Assembly (NCBI GenBank): GCA_965238125.1
Contig: OZ250179.1
Coordinates: forward strand, 682,001 to 746,000
Direction: 5' to 3'
Source of the DNA: UBA6623 sp965238125
GTDB lineage: Bacteria; Acidobacteriota; Terriglobia; Bryobacterales; UBA6623
DNA: 64,000 nt
Shown here: piece by piece, positions 52,276 through 60,059 of the stretch
Layout of the letters: each line of letters starts with the position of its first letter
Position numbering within the stretch: position 1 is the stretch's first letter
Translations under genes and position numbers: made by a program
Notes under the pieces: generated by a model
What the model was told of the DNA's origin: nothing
Seen by the model: only the letters and a program-made list of their open reading frames with translations
Databases searched by the model: none

Positions 52276-53274
52276 ATGATTATCGGACTGACCGGAACCA
52301 ACGGCGCGGGCAAGACGGTGGCCGCCGTGCACCTGCAAACCAACGGTTTCGCGTCCCATTCGCTCTCGGATGAAATTCGCGCTGAACTCGAACAGCAGGG
52401 CCGCGAAGCCACGCGCGAAAATCTCATCGAGACCGGCAATCGCCTTCGCACCGACCATGGCCCCGCAGTTTTGGCCGAGCGCGTGAAGGCGCGGTTGCGT
52501 CCCGACCGCAACTACGTTATCGACTCGATTCGCAACCCTCACGAAGTGCGCGCCTTGCGGTTGGCGGGCAACTTTTGCCTGCTTCACCTCGACGGGCCAC
52601 GCGAGGTTCGCTACGAGCGGGTTCGGGCGCGCGGCGGACCGCGCACGCCGGCTTCCCTCGACGAATTCATCGCCCTGGAAGAGCGCGAAACCAACAGCGA
52701 CGACCCTACTCATCAGCAACTGCGCGTTTGCCGCGAGATGGCCGACGAGACGCTCGTCAACGGCGGCACGATCGAGGAGTTGCATTCCGCCCTCGACACC
52801 CTCGTCAAAGGCCGGCTGATGTCGGAGCGACGCCCCGGCTGGGACGAGTATTTCATGGGTATCGCGCAGATGGCCGCCCTGCGCAGCAATTGCATGAAAC
52901 GCAAGGTGGCCGCCGTGATCGTCAAGGATCGCCGCATCGTCTCGACCGGCTACAACGGAACGCCCCGCGGCGTGACCAATTGCAACGAAGGCGGCTGCCC
53001 TCGCTGCAACTCGTTGGCGCCGAGCGGCACGAAGTTGGGCGAATGCCTCTGTTCGCACGCCGAGGAAAACGCGATTGTTCAAGCCGCGTATCACGGCATC
53101 AGCGTTCGCGGCGCGACGATTTACTCGACCTTCTCGCCCTGCCTGATCTGCACCAAGATGATCATCAACTCGGGCATCACCGAGGTTGTTTACGACCTTG
53201 ATTACCCGCTCAATGACACGGCCGAAAATTTGCTGAAAGAGGCCGGCGTGGAAGCACGCCGTCTGGGAGAGTGA
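52276..53274 (+). CDS. P-loop kinase-like domain fused to deoxycytidylate (dCMP) deaminase
   Basis: The C-terminal domain should deaminate dCMP to dUMP; the role of the N-terminal NTPase is open. It has 332 residues. Residues 1-180 form a nucleotide/dephospho-CoA-kinase-like fold with P-loop GTNGAGKT (7-14), a VIDSIRNPHEV strand, and a lid-like Arg-rich helix (REVRYERVRARGG). Residues ~187-332 are a dCMP deaminase with YFMGIAQMAALRSNCMKRKVAAVIV, zinc and catalytic H261-A-E263 and PCxxC (C289, C292), and GYNGTPRG. The same order of domains is known in yeast Dcd1 and in the antiphage protein AvcD. No AvcI-like RNA could be confirmed. It could equally be a housekeeping enzyme of pyrimidine synthesis. 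Confidence 0.88.
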   Translation: MIIGLTGTNGAGKTVAAVHLQTNGFASHSLSDEIRAELEQQGREATRENLIETGNRLRTDHGPAVLAERVKARLRPDRNYVIDSIRNPHEVRALRLAGNFCLLHLDGPREVRYERVRARGGPRTPASLDEFIALEERETNSDDPTHQQLRVCREMADETLVNGGTIEELHSALDTLVKGRLMSERRPGWDEYFMGIAQMAALRSNCMKRKVAAVIVKDRRIVSTGYNGTPRGVTNCNEGGCPRCNSLAPSGTKLGECLCSHAEENAIVQAAYHGISVRGATIYSTFSPCLICTKMIINSGITEVVYDLDYPLNDTAENLLKEAGVEARRLGE

Positions 53275-53293
53275 CCCCGCCCCGCAGGCTCCG

Positions 53294-53447
53294 TAGAAGC
53301 CCCGGAATATAGCCCACGCCTTTGCGTACATCTTGGGCCACGTTTGACGACAGGCATCTCCGGGATGAATTCCGCCCCACTACCGGGGCTTTTCCGATGG
53401 TCGGATGCCGTCCCACGGCTGAAGCCGTGGGCTATATTCCGCAGCCC
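53294..53447. repeat. Inverted pair of repeat B core fragments
   Basis: GCCCCGGAATATAGCCCA (53294-53311) faces TGGGCTATATTCCGCAGCCCC (about 53427-53447) in inverted orientation. Between them is a CCACGGCTGAAGCCGTGG hairpin. It occupies the gap between the deaminase and the O-antigen-ligase-like gene. Confidence 0.7.
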
Positions 53448-53541
53448 CTGACGCTGACGGGGCAGGGGAACCTGTGTCCGCCCTCGATCGGATTGGCGTC
53501 TCAGCCTGCCATGGGCGCGGTCTGACCGGCTTGAGAACCGG

Positions 53542-56130
53542 TCAATACTGTTGACTGGGACCGGTAAGAGTGCCGGTCGCTACTGGGGCGGGGTGAAAGC
53601 TGACGCTTCGCACATCGAATCGACCGCACAGCTGTTCATGGGGACGCCCGGTTGCGTCGTTGACCACGGCCAATCGGACGACGTATTCATTGGGGAGGGT
53701 GCGGAAACGTAGGATGACCGGCTTCCACGCGGTGGTTCCTCTCGACGCAAACGAAGACGCGATGAAGCGTCGGGGGGCGGCGAGCACGAGCCGCACTCCG
53801 TTTCTTGTCGTGAGACTCTCGGCTCGTACCCGCGCTTTGAAAACGTAGTCGCTTTCCGGGTCCACGAAGAAATCGCGCGTCAGGTGGCGGTAGTGCGCGT
53901 CGGGCGGTTGTTCGAAACGAACCTCGACGCGCTCGTCGGGCAAACCGGCATTGTGCAGGGCGACGACAACGCCCTCTTGCGAACGATTCATCCAACCGGG
54001 GCCGAGTTGCATACGGCGGCGGATTTCGCGGACGGTGGGCTCGGCACCCGCCCCGCCCTTTTGGGTTTGCTCCCACAAATGCTTGGCGACAAGGCCGCGA
54101 TCGGCGTCCCAGAGGCGGTCGTAGACAGGTCGCAAGTCTTGGTGGGAAAGCTCGACGCGGCCGACCAAAACTTCCGCCGCCGCGGACAGCTCGGGCCACA
54201 GCCCCCGGTCGGACAAGTAGACAAGGTAGTCCGCGGCCGCCCGCGAGCGAGCCGGGACTACATCAGCGGCGACTTTCCCGGCCGACACGCCTCCGTTCGA
54301 GGCCATATGATAGACGGCTCGCCGCATCTTGGGAAGCGCGGCGGCGATTACGGCTAAGCGGTTTACCGCGGCCTCGGCCTCACCCTCCCGCAAGTAGGCT
54401 CGTGCGAGGGGCCATTCCGTTCGCAGCGTGAAGGGCTCGAGGAGGGCGGCTAGCTTGGCCGACTCGGCCGCTCGGTCGGTGTTACCGGCGAGGCCCGCCG
54501 ACTCGGCATGTTTGAGCCAAATCGCGGCGGCCTGGGGATGGGTTTCCGCAGCCGCGAGAAAGGCCTTTTCCGCGGCTGTGGGTCGGCCTTCGAGCAGGGC
54601 CTGGCGGCCTTGCTGAAACAGAGACTCCGTGTTGCCCTTTGGAAGAAAGCGCGCGGGAAGAAAGTCCGCGGCCGATAACAGACCGATGGCGCAGAGCGAC
54701 CAGCAGCCGGCGGCCGCGACCCGGGGCGGAACGAACTGCTTAACGGTCCGCAGTTTCGCAAGGCCCGCCGCACAGCCCAACAGAACGGCCGTCAGGGCCG
54801 CGAGGGCGGGAATTTGCAAGGGGAAATCGACCGCCGCGTGCAGAAGGATTGCACCCGCCCCCAGCAGCGCCCCGCCGGCCGCCATGCGCCGTCGAGCGTC
54901 TTCCCCGTTCAAGACAAAACGTCCGACTCGCCACAGCGTGAGCAACAGTGCAGCCGTCAGCAAGAGCGTCGGGAGGATTCCCAGCTCGATCAGCCATTCC
55001 AGATAGTCACTGTGAGCGTGGTCGACGGTTTTTCGCGGCAAGTAGAAAGCGGAGCGGCGGAAAGCAAAGGGGAAAGTTCCCGCACCGGCGCCGGTGAACA
55101 GGTAATCGCCGGCTGAGCGCAAGGTGTCGGTCCAGATGGCGATACGCGTGGGAAAGCCGCTCGGCTCCGACAGCTCATCGAACCTTTCGCCGAGTTTACC
55201 CGCGCCGAGTGTCGCCGAAAAAGCGACCGCGGTCAAGACAAGAAATACCGGCAGCGCCGAACGGCGGCGCTCGCGCAGTGCCAAGGCCATGCCCGCTCCG
55301 GCCGTCACGACCAAGATCACCGCCGCCGCCGCCCGCGAAAAAGAGAGCATGCCGACGGAGAAGCAGACTAGGGCGGCAATAAGTCCGGCCAAGCCAAGGA
55401 GCCGTGCACGACCCGAGTCGGCGCGCTGCCCGCGGCGGGGAGAAAATCCCGCCAAGGCCGCGCCGATCGCCAGGCCCAGGCACCCTTCCATCAAGGCGGC
55501 GAAGTGGTTCTTGTTGACGAAGCTTCCACGCGCCCCCAACGCGCCCGCGCCGTCCACTAAGCGTTCGCGAAAGAACTGTTCCAGGCCCCAGGCCGCCGAA
55601 GCCATGGCCGCGGTGAGGAAGACAGCGGTTATCAGCCAAAAAACTCGTTCGGAGTGCGCGACGAGACTCCTTGCCATGACGAATAAGGCACAGCAACCCG
55701 CCATGGGCAGTAAAGCGGCGACTGTGTTGCCGGGGGCGATCGAAAGAGTCGTGGGGCCGATGACCCCGAGCGACTCGGTCAGCGTCATCGTTTCGCGGCG
55801 AAAGGCCGAGACCAAGTGGGGCTGCAAAGCGCCGAGCGGGACGACCTGCAGCAGGGGCACGATCGCGATCGCGGCGACCGCCCAAGGAACCCGGACACCC
55901 CATTGCCGCGACCCCAGGCAGGCCGCCCCGCAGACGGTCAAAACCCAGCCGAAAACAGCGGCTTGATCGAAGCCGTCGACGCCGCCCTTGCGCCATACCA
56001 GGACAACGACGGGAACCGCAACGGCGACAATAATCCCCACCTCGGCGCGCCCTGCTGAAAGCCGGTCGAGCAGCCCCGCGCGGGGGCGCGGGGGCGGCGT
56101 GCGAGCCGGGGCGGAGGCCGAAACGGACAT
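53542..56130 (-). CDS. O-antigen ligase-like (Wzy_C) membrane protein with TPR and C-terminal domain
   Basis: Probable polymerase or ligase of a surface polysaccharide. The start at 56130 (MSVSASAPA) is preferred over a longer frame that overlaps the divergent neighbour. It has 862 residues. About a dozen helices with the Wzy_C/O-antigen-ligase motif lie at ~1-470 (GSFVNKNHFAALMEGCLGLA, SVGMLSFSRAAAAVILV, and the periplasmic loop RKTVDHAHSDYLEWLIELGILPTLLL with its conserved HAHSDYLE). After the membrane part come TPR-like helices (ALLEGRPTAAEKAFLAAAETH), then a C-terminal ~140-residue beta-rich module (VFKARVRAESLTTRNGVRLVL). The TPR could position an oligosaccharide partner. It is divergent to the PQQ-propeller gene. 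Confidence 0.88.
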   Translation of the reverse strand: MSVSASAPARTPPPRPRAGLLDRLSAGRAEVGIIVAVAVPVVVLVWRKGGVDGFDQAAVFGWVLTVCGAACLGSRQWGVRVPWAVAAIAIVPLLQVVPLGALQPHLVSAFRRETMTLTESLGVIGPTTLSIAPGNTVAALLPMAGCCALFVMARSLVAHSERVFWLITAVFLTAAMASAAWGLEQFFRERLVDGAGALGARGSFVNKNHFAALMEGCLGLAIGAALAGFSPRRGQRADSGRARLLGLAGLIAALVCFSVGMLSFSRAAAAVILVVTAGAGMALALRERRRSALPVFLVLTAVAFSATLGAGKLGERFDELSEPSGFPTRIAIWTDTLRSAGDYLFTGAGAGTFPFAFRRSAFYLPRKTVDHAHSDYLEWLIELGILPTLLLTAALLLTLWRVGRFVLNGEDARRRMAAGGALLGAGAILLHAAVDFPLQIPALAALTAVLLGCAAGLAKLRTVKQFVPPRVAAAGCWSLCAIGLLSAADFLPARFLPKGNTESLFQQGRQALLEGRPTAAEKAFLAAAETHPQAAAIWLKHAESAGLAGNTDRAAESAKLAALLEPFTLRTEWPLARAYLREGEAEAAVNRLAVIAAALPKMRRAVYHMASNGGVSAGKVAADVVPARSRAAADYLVYLSDRGLWPELSAAAEVLVGRVELSHQDLRPVYDRLWDADRGLVAKHLWEQTQKGGAGAEPTVREIRRRMQLGPGWMNRSQEGVVVALHNAGLPDERVEVRFEQPPDAHYRHLTRDFFVDPESDYVFKARVRAESLTTRNGVRLVLAAPRRFIASSFASRGTTAWKPVILRFRTLPNEYVVRLAVVNDATGRPHEQLCGRFDVRSVSFHPAPVATGTLTGPSQQY

Positions 56131-56241
56131 CTCTCGGATGAATCGGTTTTTTGGGCGACGCAGAACAGGGCGTCGGCCGCGAGGCCGGTCCCGGGCGGTC
56201 GGGATTTTCGTAACATTCGCTCCGAAGCTCCGAATACGCAT

Positions 56242-56250
56242 TGGTATACT
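56242..56250 (+). promoter_or_regulatory. Extended -10 element before the PQQ-propeller gene
   Basis: TGGTATACT (TG-n-TATACT) ends ten bases before the ATG at 56261. No good -35 is present. The spacing would give a leaderless or very short 5' end. Confidence 0.4.
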
Positions 56251-56260
56251 GGCAACACTT

Positions 56261-57478
56261 ATGCGCGGATTGGTCGGTGTTTTCAGTGCCTTCATGGTCG
56301 TCGGGACGGCCGCGTTCGCCCTCGATTGGCCGCAGTGGCGGGGGCCGGATCGCGACGGCATCAGCGCCGAAACCGGTCTTCTCACAAGCTGGCCCGAGGG
56401 CGGTCCGCCGCTGCTTTGGAAGACGCGGGGGCTCGGTTCGGGTTTTGCTTCCTTTTCCGTCTCCGGCGGCAAGGTTTTCACGCAGGGGCAAAGCGAGGGC
56501 CGGCAATTTCTGATCGCGCTCGATGAGGAAAGCGGCGAAATCTTGTGGCGCACGCCCAACGGTGATACTTTCAACGAACGTCGCGGGGGCGGTCCGCGCG
56601 GCACGCCCACACTCGACGGCGACCGCGTTTATGCGCTGGGCTCGAACGGTGATCTGCTCTGCGCCCGGGCGTCGGACGGCGAGCGGCTGTGGAGCACCAA
56701 TCTGCTTGAACGCTTTGGGGCGCGCAATATCAAATGGGGCATCAGCGAGTCTCCGCTCATCGACGGGAATCGTGTGATCGTCAGTCCCGGCGGACGCGAG
56801 GCGTCCGTCGTCGCACTCGACAAGAATAACGGCAATACGATTTGGAAAGCGCCCGGGGATCGCGCCGGCTATTCCTCGCCCGTGGCTGCCGAGGTCGGGG
56901 GCGTTCGCCATTACATCGTGCTGACAGCGGGCGGCGCGGTCGGCGTGCGGGCTTCCGACGGCGAGGTCCTGTGGCGATACGATCGCATTTCGAACAGTAC
57001 GGCGAATGTCGCTACCCCGATCGTTCGCGGCAACCATGTTTTTCTGTCGACCGACTATGGAACCGGTTGTGCCCTGCTGCGGCTCGTGCCCGACGGCGAG
57101 GGGATTCGCGCCGACGAGGTTTACTCTAACCGCGACATGAAGAATCACTACGGCAGTTCGGTCTTGTTGGGCGACCACCTTTACGGCTTTTCAAGCCGCA
57201 TTCTGACCTCGATGAATTTCATGACAGGCGAAATCCTTTGGCGCGACCGCGGCGTAGGCAAGGGGCAGATCGTCACCGCCGAAGGTCTGCTCTACATCTT
57301 GAGCGATGACGGCGTCGTCGGCCTCGTCAAGGTCGACCCGGAGGGCTATCGCGAGATCTCGCGTTTTTCGATCGACCACGGACAGTATCGAACCTGGACC
57401 CTCCCCGTCGTCGCCAACGGGAAACTCTTTTTGCGGGACCAGGACACGCTTTCCTGCTACAACGTGAAGGCCGAGTAG
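56261..57478 (+). CDS. Exported PQQ-type beta-propeller protein
   Basis: Periplasmic eight-bladed (quinoprotein-like) propeller of unknown role. It has 405 residues, starting at 56261 with a signal peptide (LVGVFSAFMVVGTAAFA). The mature protein opens with LDWPQWRGPDRDGISAETGLL, a common entry for this group, then repeats of the WxxP/PQQ-like tryptophan-docking type (ALDEESGEILWRTP, CARASDGERLWSTNLL, ALDKNNGNTIWKAP, GVRASDGEVLWRYD). Cofactor residues cannot be confirmed and many relatives are non-enzymatic. It is divergent to the O-antigen-ligase-like gene. Confidence 0.9.
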   Translation: MRGLVGVFSAFMVVGTAAFALDWPQWRGPDRDGISAETGLLTSWPEGGPPLLWKTRGLGSGFASFSVSGGKVFTQGQSEGRQFLIALDEESGEILWRTPNGDTFNERRGGGPRGTPTLDGDRVYALGSNGDLLCARASDGERLWSTNLLERFGARNIKWGISESPLIDGNRVIVSPGGREASVVALDKNNGNTIWKAPGDRAGYSSPVAAEVGGVRHYIVLTAGGAVGVRASDGEVLWRYDRISNSTANVATPIVRGNHVFLSTDYGTGCALLRLVPDGEGIRADEVYSNRDMKNHYGSSVLLGDHLYGFSSRILTSMNFMTGEILWRDRGVGKGQIVTAEGLLYILSDDGVVGLVKVDPEGYREISRFSIDHGQYRTWTLPVVANGKLFLRDQDTLSCYNVKAE

Positions 57479-57829
57479 CGCGGTCCGCGGCCCCCCCGGG
57501 GCGGGTGTCGGCCGGGTGGGTTCGGAGGTTGTTTCCCGCCGGCTGAAGCCGGGACGAGAAGGCCCTTGAAACGGCCTTGTGCCGGACGACAAGCTCTTTA
57601 AACCGGCCCTCGAAGGGCCGGCCTAATGGCGGACCAAGCCCGGTGAATCGCGGTGAATCGGGCTGAGCGTGGACTTCCGTCCACGCTTCTGCTTCTATGG
57701 CTCGCATTTGCCAAGGGCGGGCATGGACTCGCCTTGGCGAATTCCCCTTTTCTTCCGAGGATTCGTCGGGCAAGTGATTTTCGTTACAACATAACTCTAT
57801 AGAAAAGGACGCGGCATGGTCGAAAGGTC
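57479..57829. other. Intergenic region with repeat D and the tail leading to the tetR promoter
   Basis: About 350 bases without a gene. The first part holds dispersed repeat D (57535-57715). The last ~110 bases are more AT-rich and lead into the tetR promoter. Confidence 0.6.
57535..57715 (+). repeat. Dispersed repeat D, copy 3
   Basis: Carries the hairpins GGCTGAAGCC, GGCCCTTGAAACGGCC, ACCGGCCCTCGAAGGGCCGG, a CCGGTGAATCG/CGGTGAATCGGG pair and GCGTGGACTTCCGTCCACGC, in the order seen at 16425-16685 and 30115-30345. Confidence 0.8.
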
Positions 57830-57857
57830 TTGACAACCGCTGATTCATACGTATAAT
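57830..57857 (+). promoter_or_regulatory. Strong sigma-70 promoter of the tetR-RND efflux operon
   Basis: Perfect -35 TTGACA (57830-57835), a 16-base spacer, and perfect -10 TATAAT (57852-57857). It is the best promoter in the window, and the AT content is far above that of its surroundings. Confidence 0.85.
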
Positions 57858-57889
57858 TCAAACATACGTTTGAATCAAGCGATCGCTTG
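57847..57889. promoter_or_regulatory. Probable TetR operator (overlapping palindromes at the -10)
   Basis: Three adjacent palindromes: ATACGTAT (57847-57854, overlapping the -10), ATTCAAACATACGTTTGAAT (57856-57875, 8-bp arms around ATAC, overlapping the end of the -10) and CAAGCGATCGCTTG (57876-57889, perfect). Their place between the promoter and the tetR start is that expected for autorepression by the encoded regulator. Confidence 0.7.
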
Positions 57890-57906
57890 TATGGAGGCTG
57901 GCCGCT

Positions 57907-58575
57907 ATGCCCGTTGATACCAAGACCCTGATTCTCGACACGGCTGAGAGGTTGTTTTCCGAGCACGGAATCGACGCTGTTTCTCTCCGAGCCATCACCA
58001 CCGGGGCTGGCGTGAATTTGGCGGCGATCAACTATCACTTCCGCTCGAAAGACCTTCTGGTGAAGGAAGTCTTCGCCCGCCGGATTCGTCCGCTGAATGA
58101 AGAACGGCTGGCCTTGTTGGACGCTTTTGAAGCGCGAGCGGGCGATGGGTCGCTGCCGGTCGAAGACGTGCTGCGGGCGATGTTTGAACCCGCGATACGG
58201 CTGTCGAGCGATCCGGAACGCGGGCATATCTTTTTGCGTATCTGTGGTCGGATCTGGTCGGAGCCGAGTTTTCGGATGTCGCGGATTTTCGACGATTTGT
58301 TCGAGGAATTGATCGCGCGCTTTGGCACGGCGTTCCAGCGGGCCGCTCCCGAGTTGCCTCCCGAAGACATGTCCTGGCGGACCCATTTCGCCGTCGGGGC
58401 GATGATTTTCGTGATGACAAACAGCGATGTCCTGATGAAACATTCGCACGGGCTTTGCGATCCCTCGAATGTGGAGCGGACGGTGGACCAGATGGTTCAT
58501 TTCGCGGCGGCGGGAATGCGCGCGCCGGTCCTCGCCCCCGCGGCACGAGAAGAAGCAGTGGAGGTGGCGGGATGA
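57907..58575 (+). CDS. TetR/AcrR-family repressor of the efflux operon
   Basis: Local transcriptional repressor. It has 222 residues, with a GGAGG site nine bases before the ATG. The N-terminal helix-turn-helix (residues ~8-55) has TLILDTAERLFSEHGIDAVSLRAI and AGVNLAAINYHFRSKDLL, the classical TetR recognition pattern. The C-terminal ~150 residues are the ligand-binding/dimer part. Its stop overlaps the ATG of the outer-membrane factor gene (ATGA at 58572-58575), so regulator and pump are one operon. The ligand is unknown, probably a pump substrate. Palindromes in its promoter fit autorepression. Confidence 0.93.
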   Translation: MPVDTKTLILDTAERLFSEHGIDAVSLRAITTGAGVNLAAINYHFRSKDLLVKEVFARRIRPLNEERLALLDAFEARAGDGSLPVEDVLRAMFEPAIRLSSDPERGHIFLRICGRIWSEPSFRMSRIFDDLFEELIARFGTAFQRAAPELPPEDMSWRTHFAVGAMIFVMTNSDVLMKHSHGLCDPSNVERTVDQMVHFAAAGMRAPVLAPAAREEAVEVAG

Positions 58576-60059
58576 GAAAGACCTTCCTGACGGCTTTGCT
58601 GCCTGCCTTGCTGCTCGCCGCTTGTTCGCGGCCCATCGCGCGGCTCGAGCGGACGTTGCAGGTGGCCCCCGCGCCGCAAGCGTGGAAGGGCGGCGAAACG
58701 CGGCCCGAGCCCCTCGGCGTCGACTGGTGGGCCTACCTGGCGGACAAAGGTCTCGACCGCGCGATCACCGAAGCGCTCACCTACAACCATGACCTGCGCG
58801 CGGCGGCGGCGCGGGTGGCGGCGGCCGAAGCCGAAGTCGTTATTGCCCGCGCGGATGAGCTTCCGTCGTTCGCGGTGGGCGTCAACCGCGCGCGGCAGAA
58901 GCAGAACTTCGTCGGCTTCCCGATTCCCGGTTTCGAAGGGCAGGTGTTGAGCCGCACATTCACCAGCACCGGGGCCTCGCTCGACGCTAGTTGGGAGCCC
59001 GATCTGTGGGGGCGCATCAAGGCCGGCAAGCTTGTCGCCCGCGCCACGCTGGAAGCGCGTGAAGCCGACGTCGAGGGCGCCAAGCTGTCGCTGAGCGGGC
59101 AAGTGGCCAAAGCATGGTTCGCCGCGATCGAAGCCCAGCGGCAAGTCGGGCTGGCGCGGGCGTCGCTGGCGAGCTACAAGACCTCCGTGGATCGCGTTCA
59201 GACGCGCTTTGAGGCCGGGCTGCGGCCTTCGCTCGACTTGCGGCTGGCGCTGACGGAAGTCGATCGCGCCAAGGCCCTGGTCGGCCAGAGGGTGGAACAG
59301 CAACGCCGGGCCGTGCGTCAGATCGAGATCTTGATGGGCCAATACCCTTCGGGTGAATACGCGCTGGGCGAGGATTTGCCGCGGGTTCCGGCGCAAGTGC
59401 CCGCCGGCTTGCCCGCCGAGTTGGCCTACAGGCGGCCCGACCTCGCCGCGGCCGAGCGTGAGCTGCTGGCGGCCGACGCCCGCATTGTCGTATCGAAAGC
59501 CGATCTCCGGCCGAGATTTCCTTTGACGGCATCCAGCGGCACGACCAGCGATGCGTTGCGCGATCTCTTGGACCGCGATTTCTCGGCGTGGAACTTCGTT
59601 ACGAATTTCACGCACCCGATTTTCAATCGCGGACGCCTCAAGTCAGCAGTCCGGCGCGACGAAGCGCTGGCTCGCGAGGCGGCCGCGCAGTACGAAAGCG
59701 CGATTCTCACAGCCTATGGCGAAGTTGAGTCGGCGCTCGCCGCCGATAGCGCCTTGGCGGAGCGGGTGAAGGCGCTCGAGTCGGCGACGAAGCATTCTCT
59801 AGCCGCCAAGCAAGAGGCCGAGCGACGCTACCGCGCGGGGCTGACCGACATCGTCACCGTGTTGTCGGCGCAACGAACGGTGCTTGATTCGGAGAGTCAA
59901 TTGTTGAACGTCCAGCGCCTACGGCTGGACAACCGCGTGGATCTTCATCTCGCTCTGGGAGGCGGGTTTGAAGCCGATTACGATTCGATCCAAACGCGGA
60001 CGAACGACTCGAAGCCGCCCGAGAAGCAATCGGACGGCGAGGAGGTTACAGGGTTATGA
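58572..60059 (+). CDS. Outer-membrane efflux lipoprotein (NodT/OprM type)
   Basis: Outer-membrane channel of a tripartite RND pump. It has 495 residues with a lipoprotein signal (LLPALLLAACS, Cys at ~18). Two OEP domains form the barrel and alpha-helical barrel: first ALTYNHDLRAAAARVAAAEAEV, then LAYRRPDLAAAERELLAADARI and YRAGLTDIVTVLSAQRTVL. The ATG overlaps the tetR stop, and the 3' end overlaps the adaptor start (ATGA at 60056-60059). Its position before the adaptor and pump is less usual than after them. Confidence 0.93.
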   Translation: MRKTFLTALLPALLLAACSRPIARLERTLQVAPAPQAWKGGETRPEPLGVDWWAYLADKGLDRAITEALTYNHDLRAAAARVAAAEAEVVIARADELPSFAVGVNRARQKQNFVGFPIPGFEGQVLSRTFTSTGASLDASWEPDLWGRIKAGKLVARATLEAREADVEGAKLSLSGQVAKAWFAAIEAQRQVGLARASLASYKTSVDRVQTRFEAGLRPSLDLRLALTEVDRAKALVGQRVEQQRRAVRQIEILMGQYPSGEYALGEDLPRVPAQVPAGLPAELAYRRPDLAAAERELLAADARIVVSKADLRPRFPLTASSGTTSDALRDLLDRDFSAWNFVTNFTHPIFNRGRLKSAVRRDEALAREAAAQYESAILTAYGEVESALAADSALAERVKALESATKHSLAAKQEAERRYRAGLTDIVTVLSAQRTVLDSESQLLNVQRLRLDNRVDLHLALGGGFEADYDSIQTRTNDSKPPEKQSDGEEVTGL

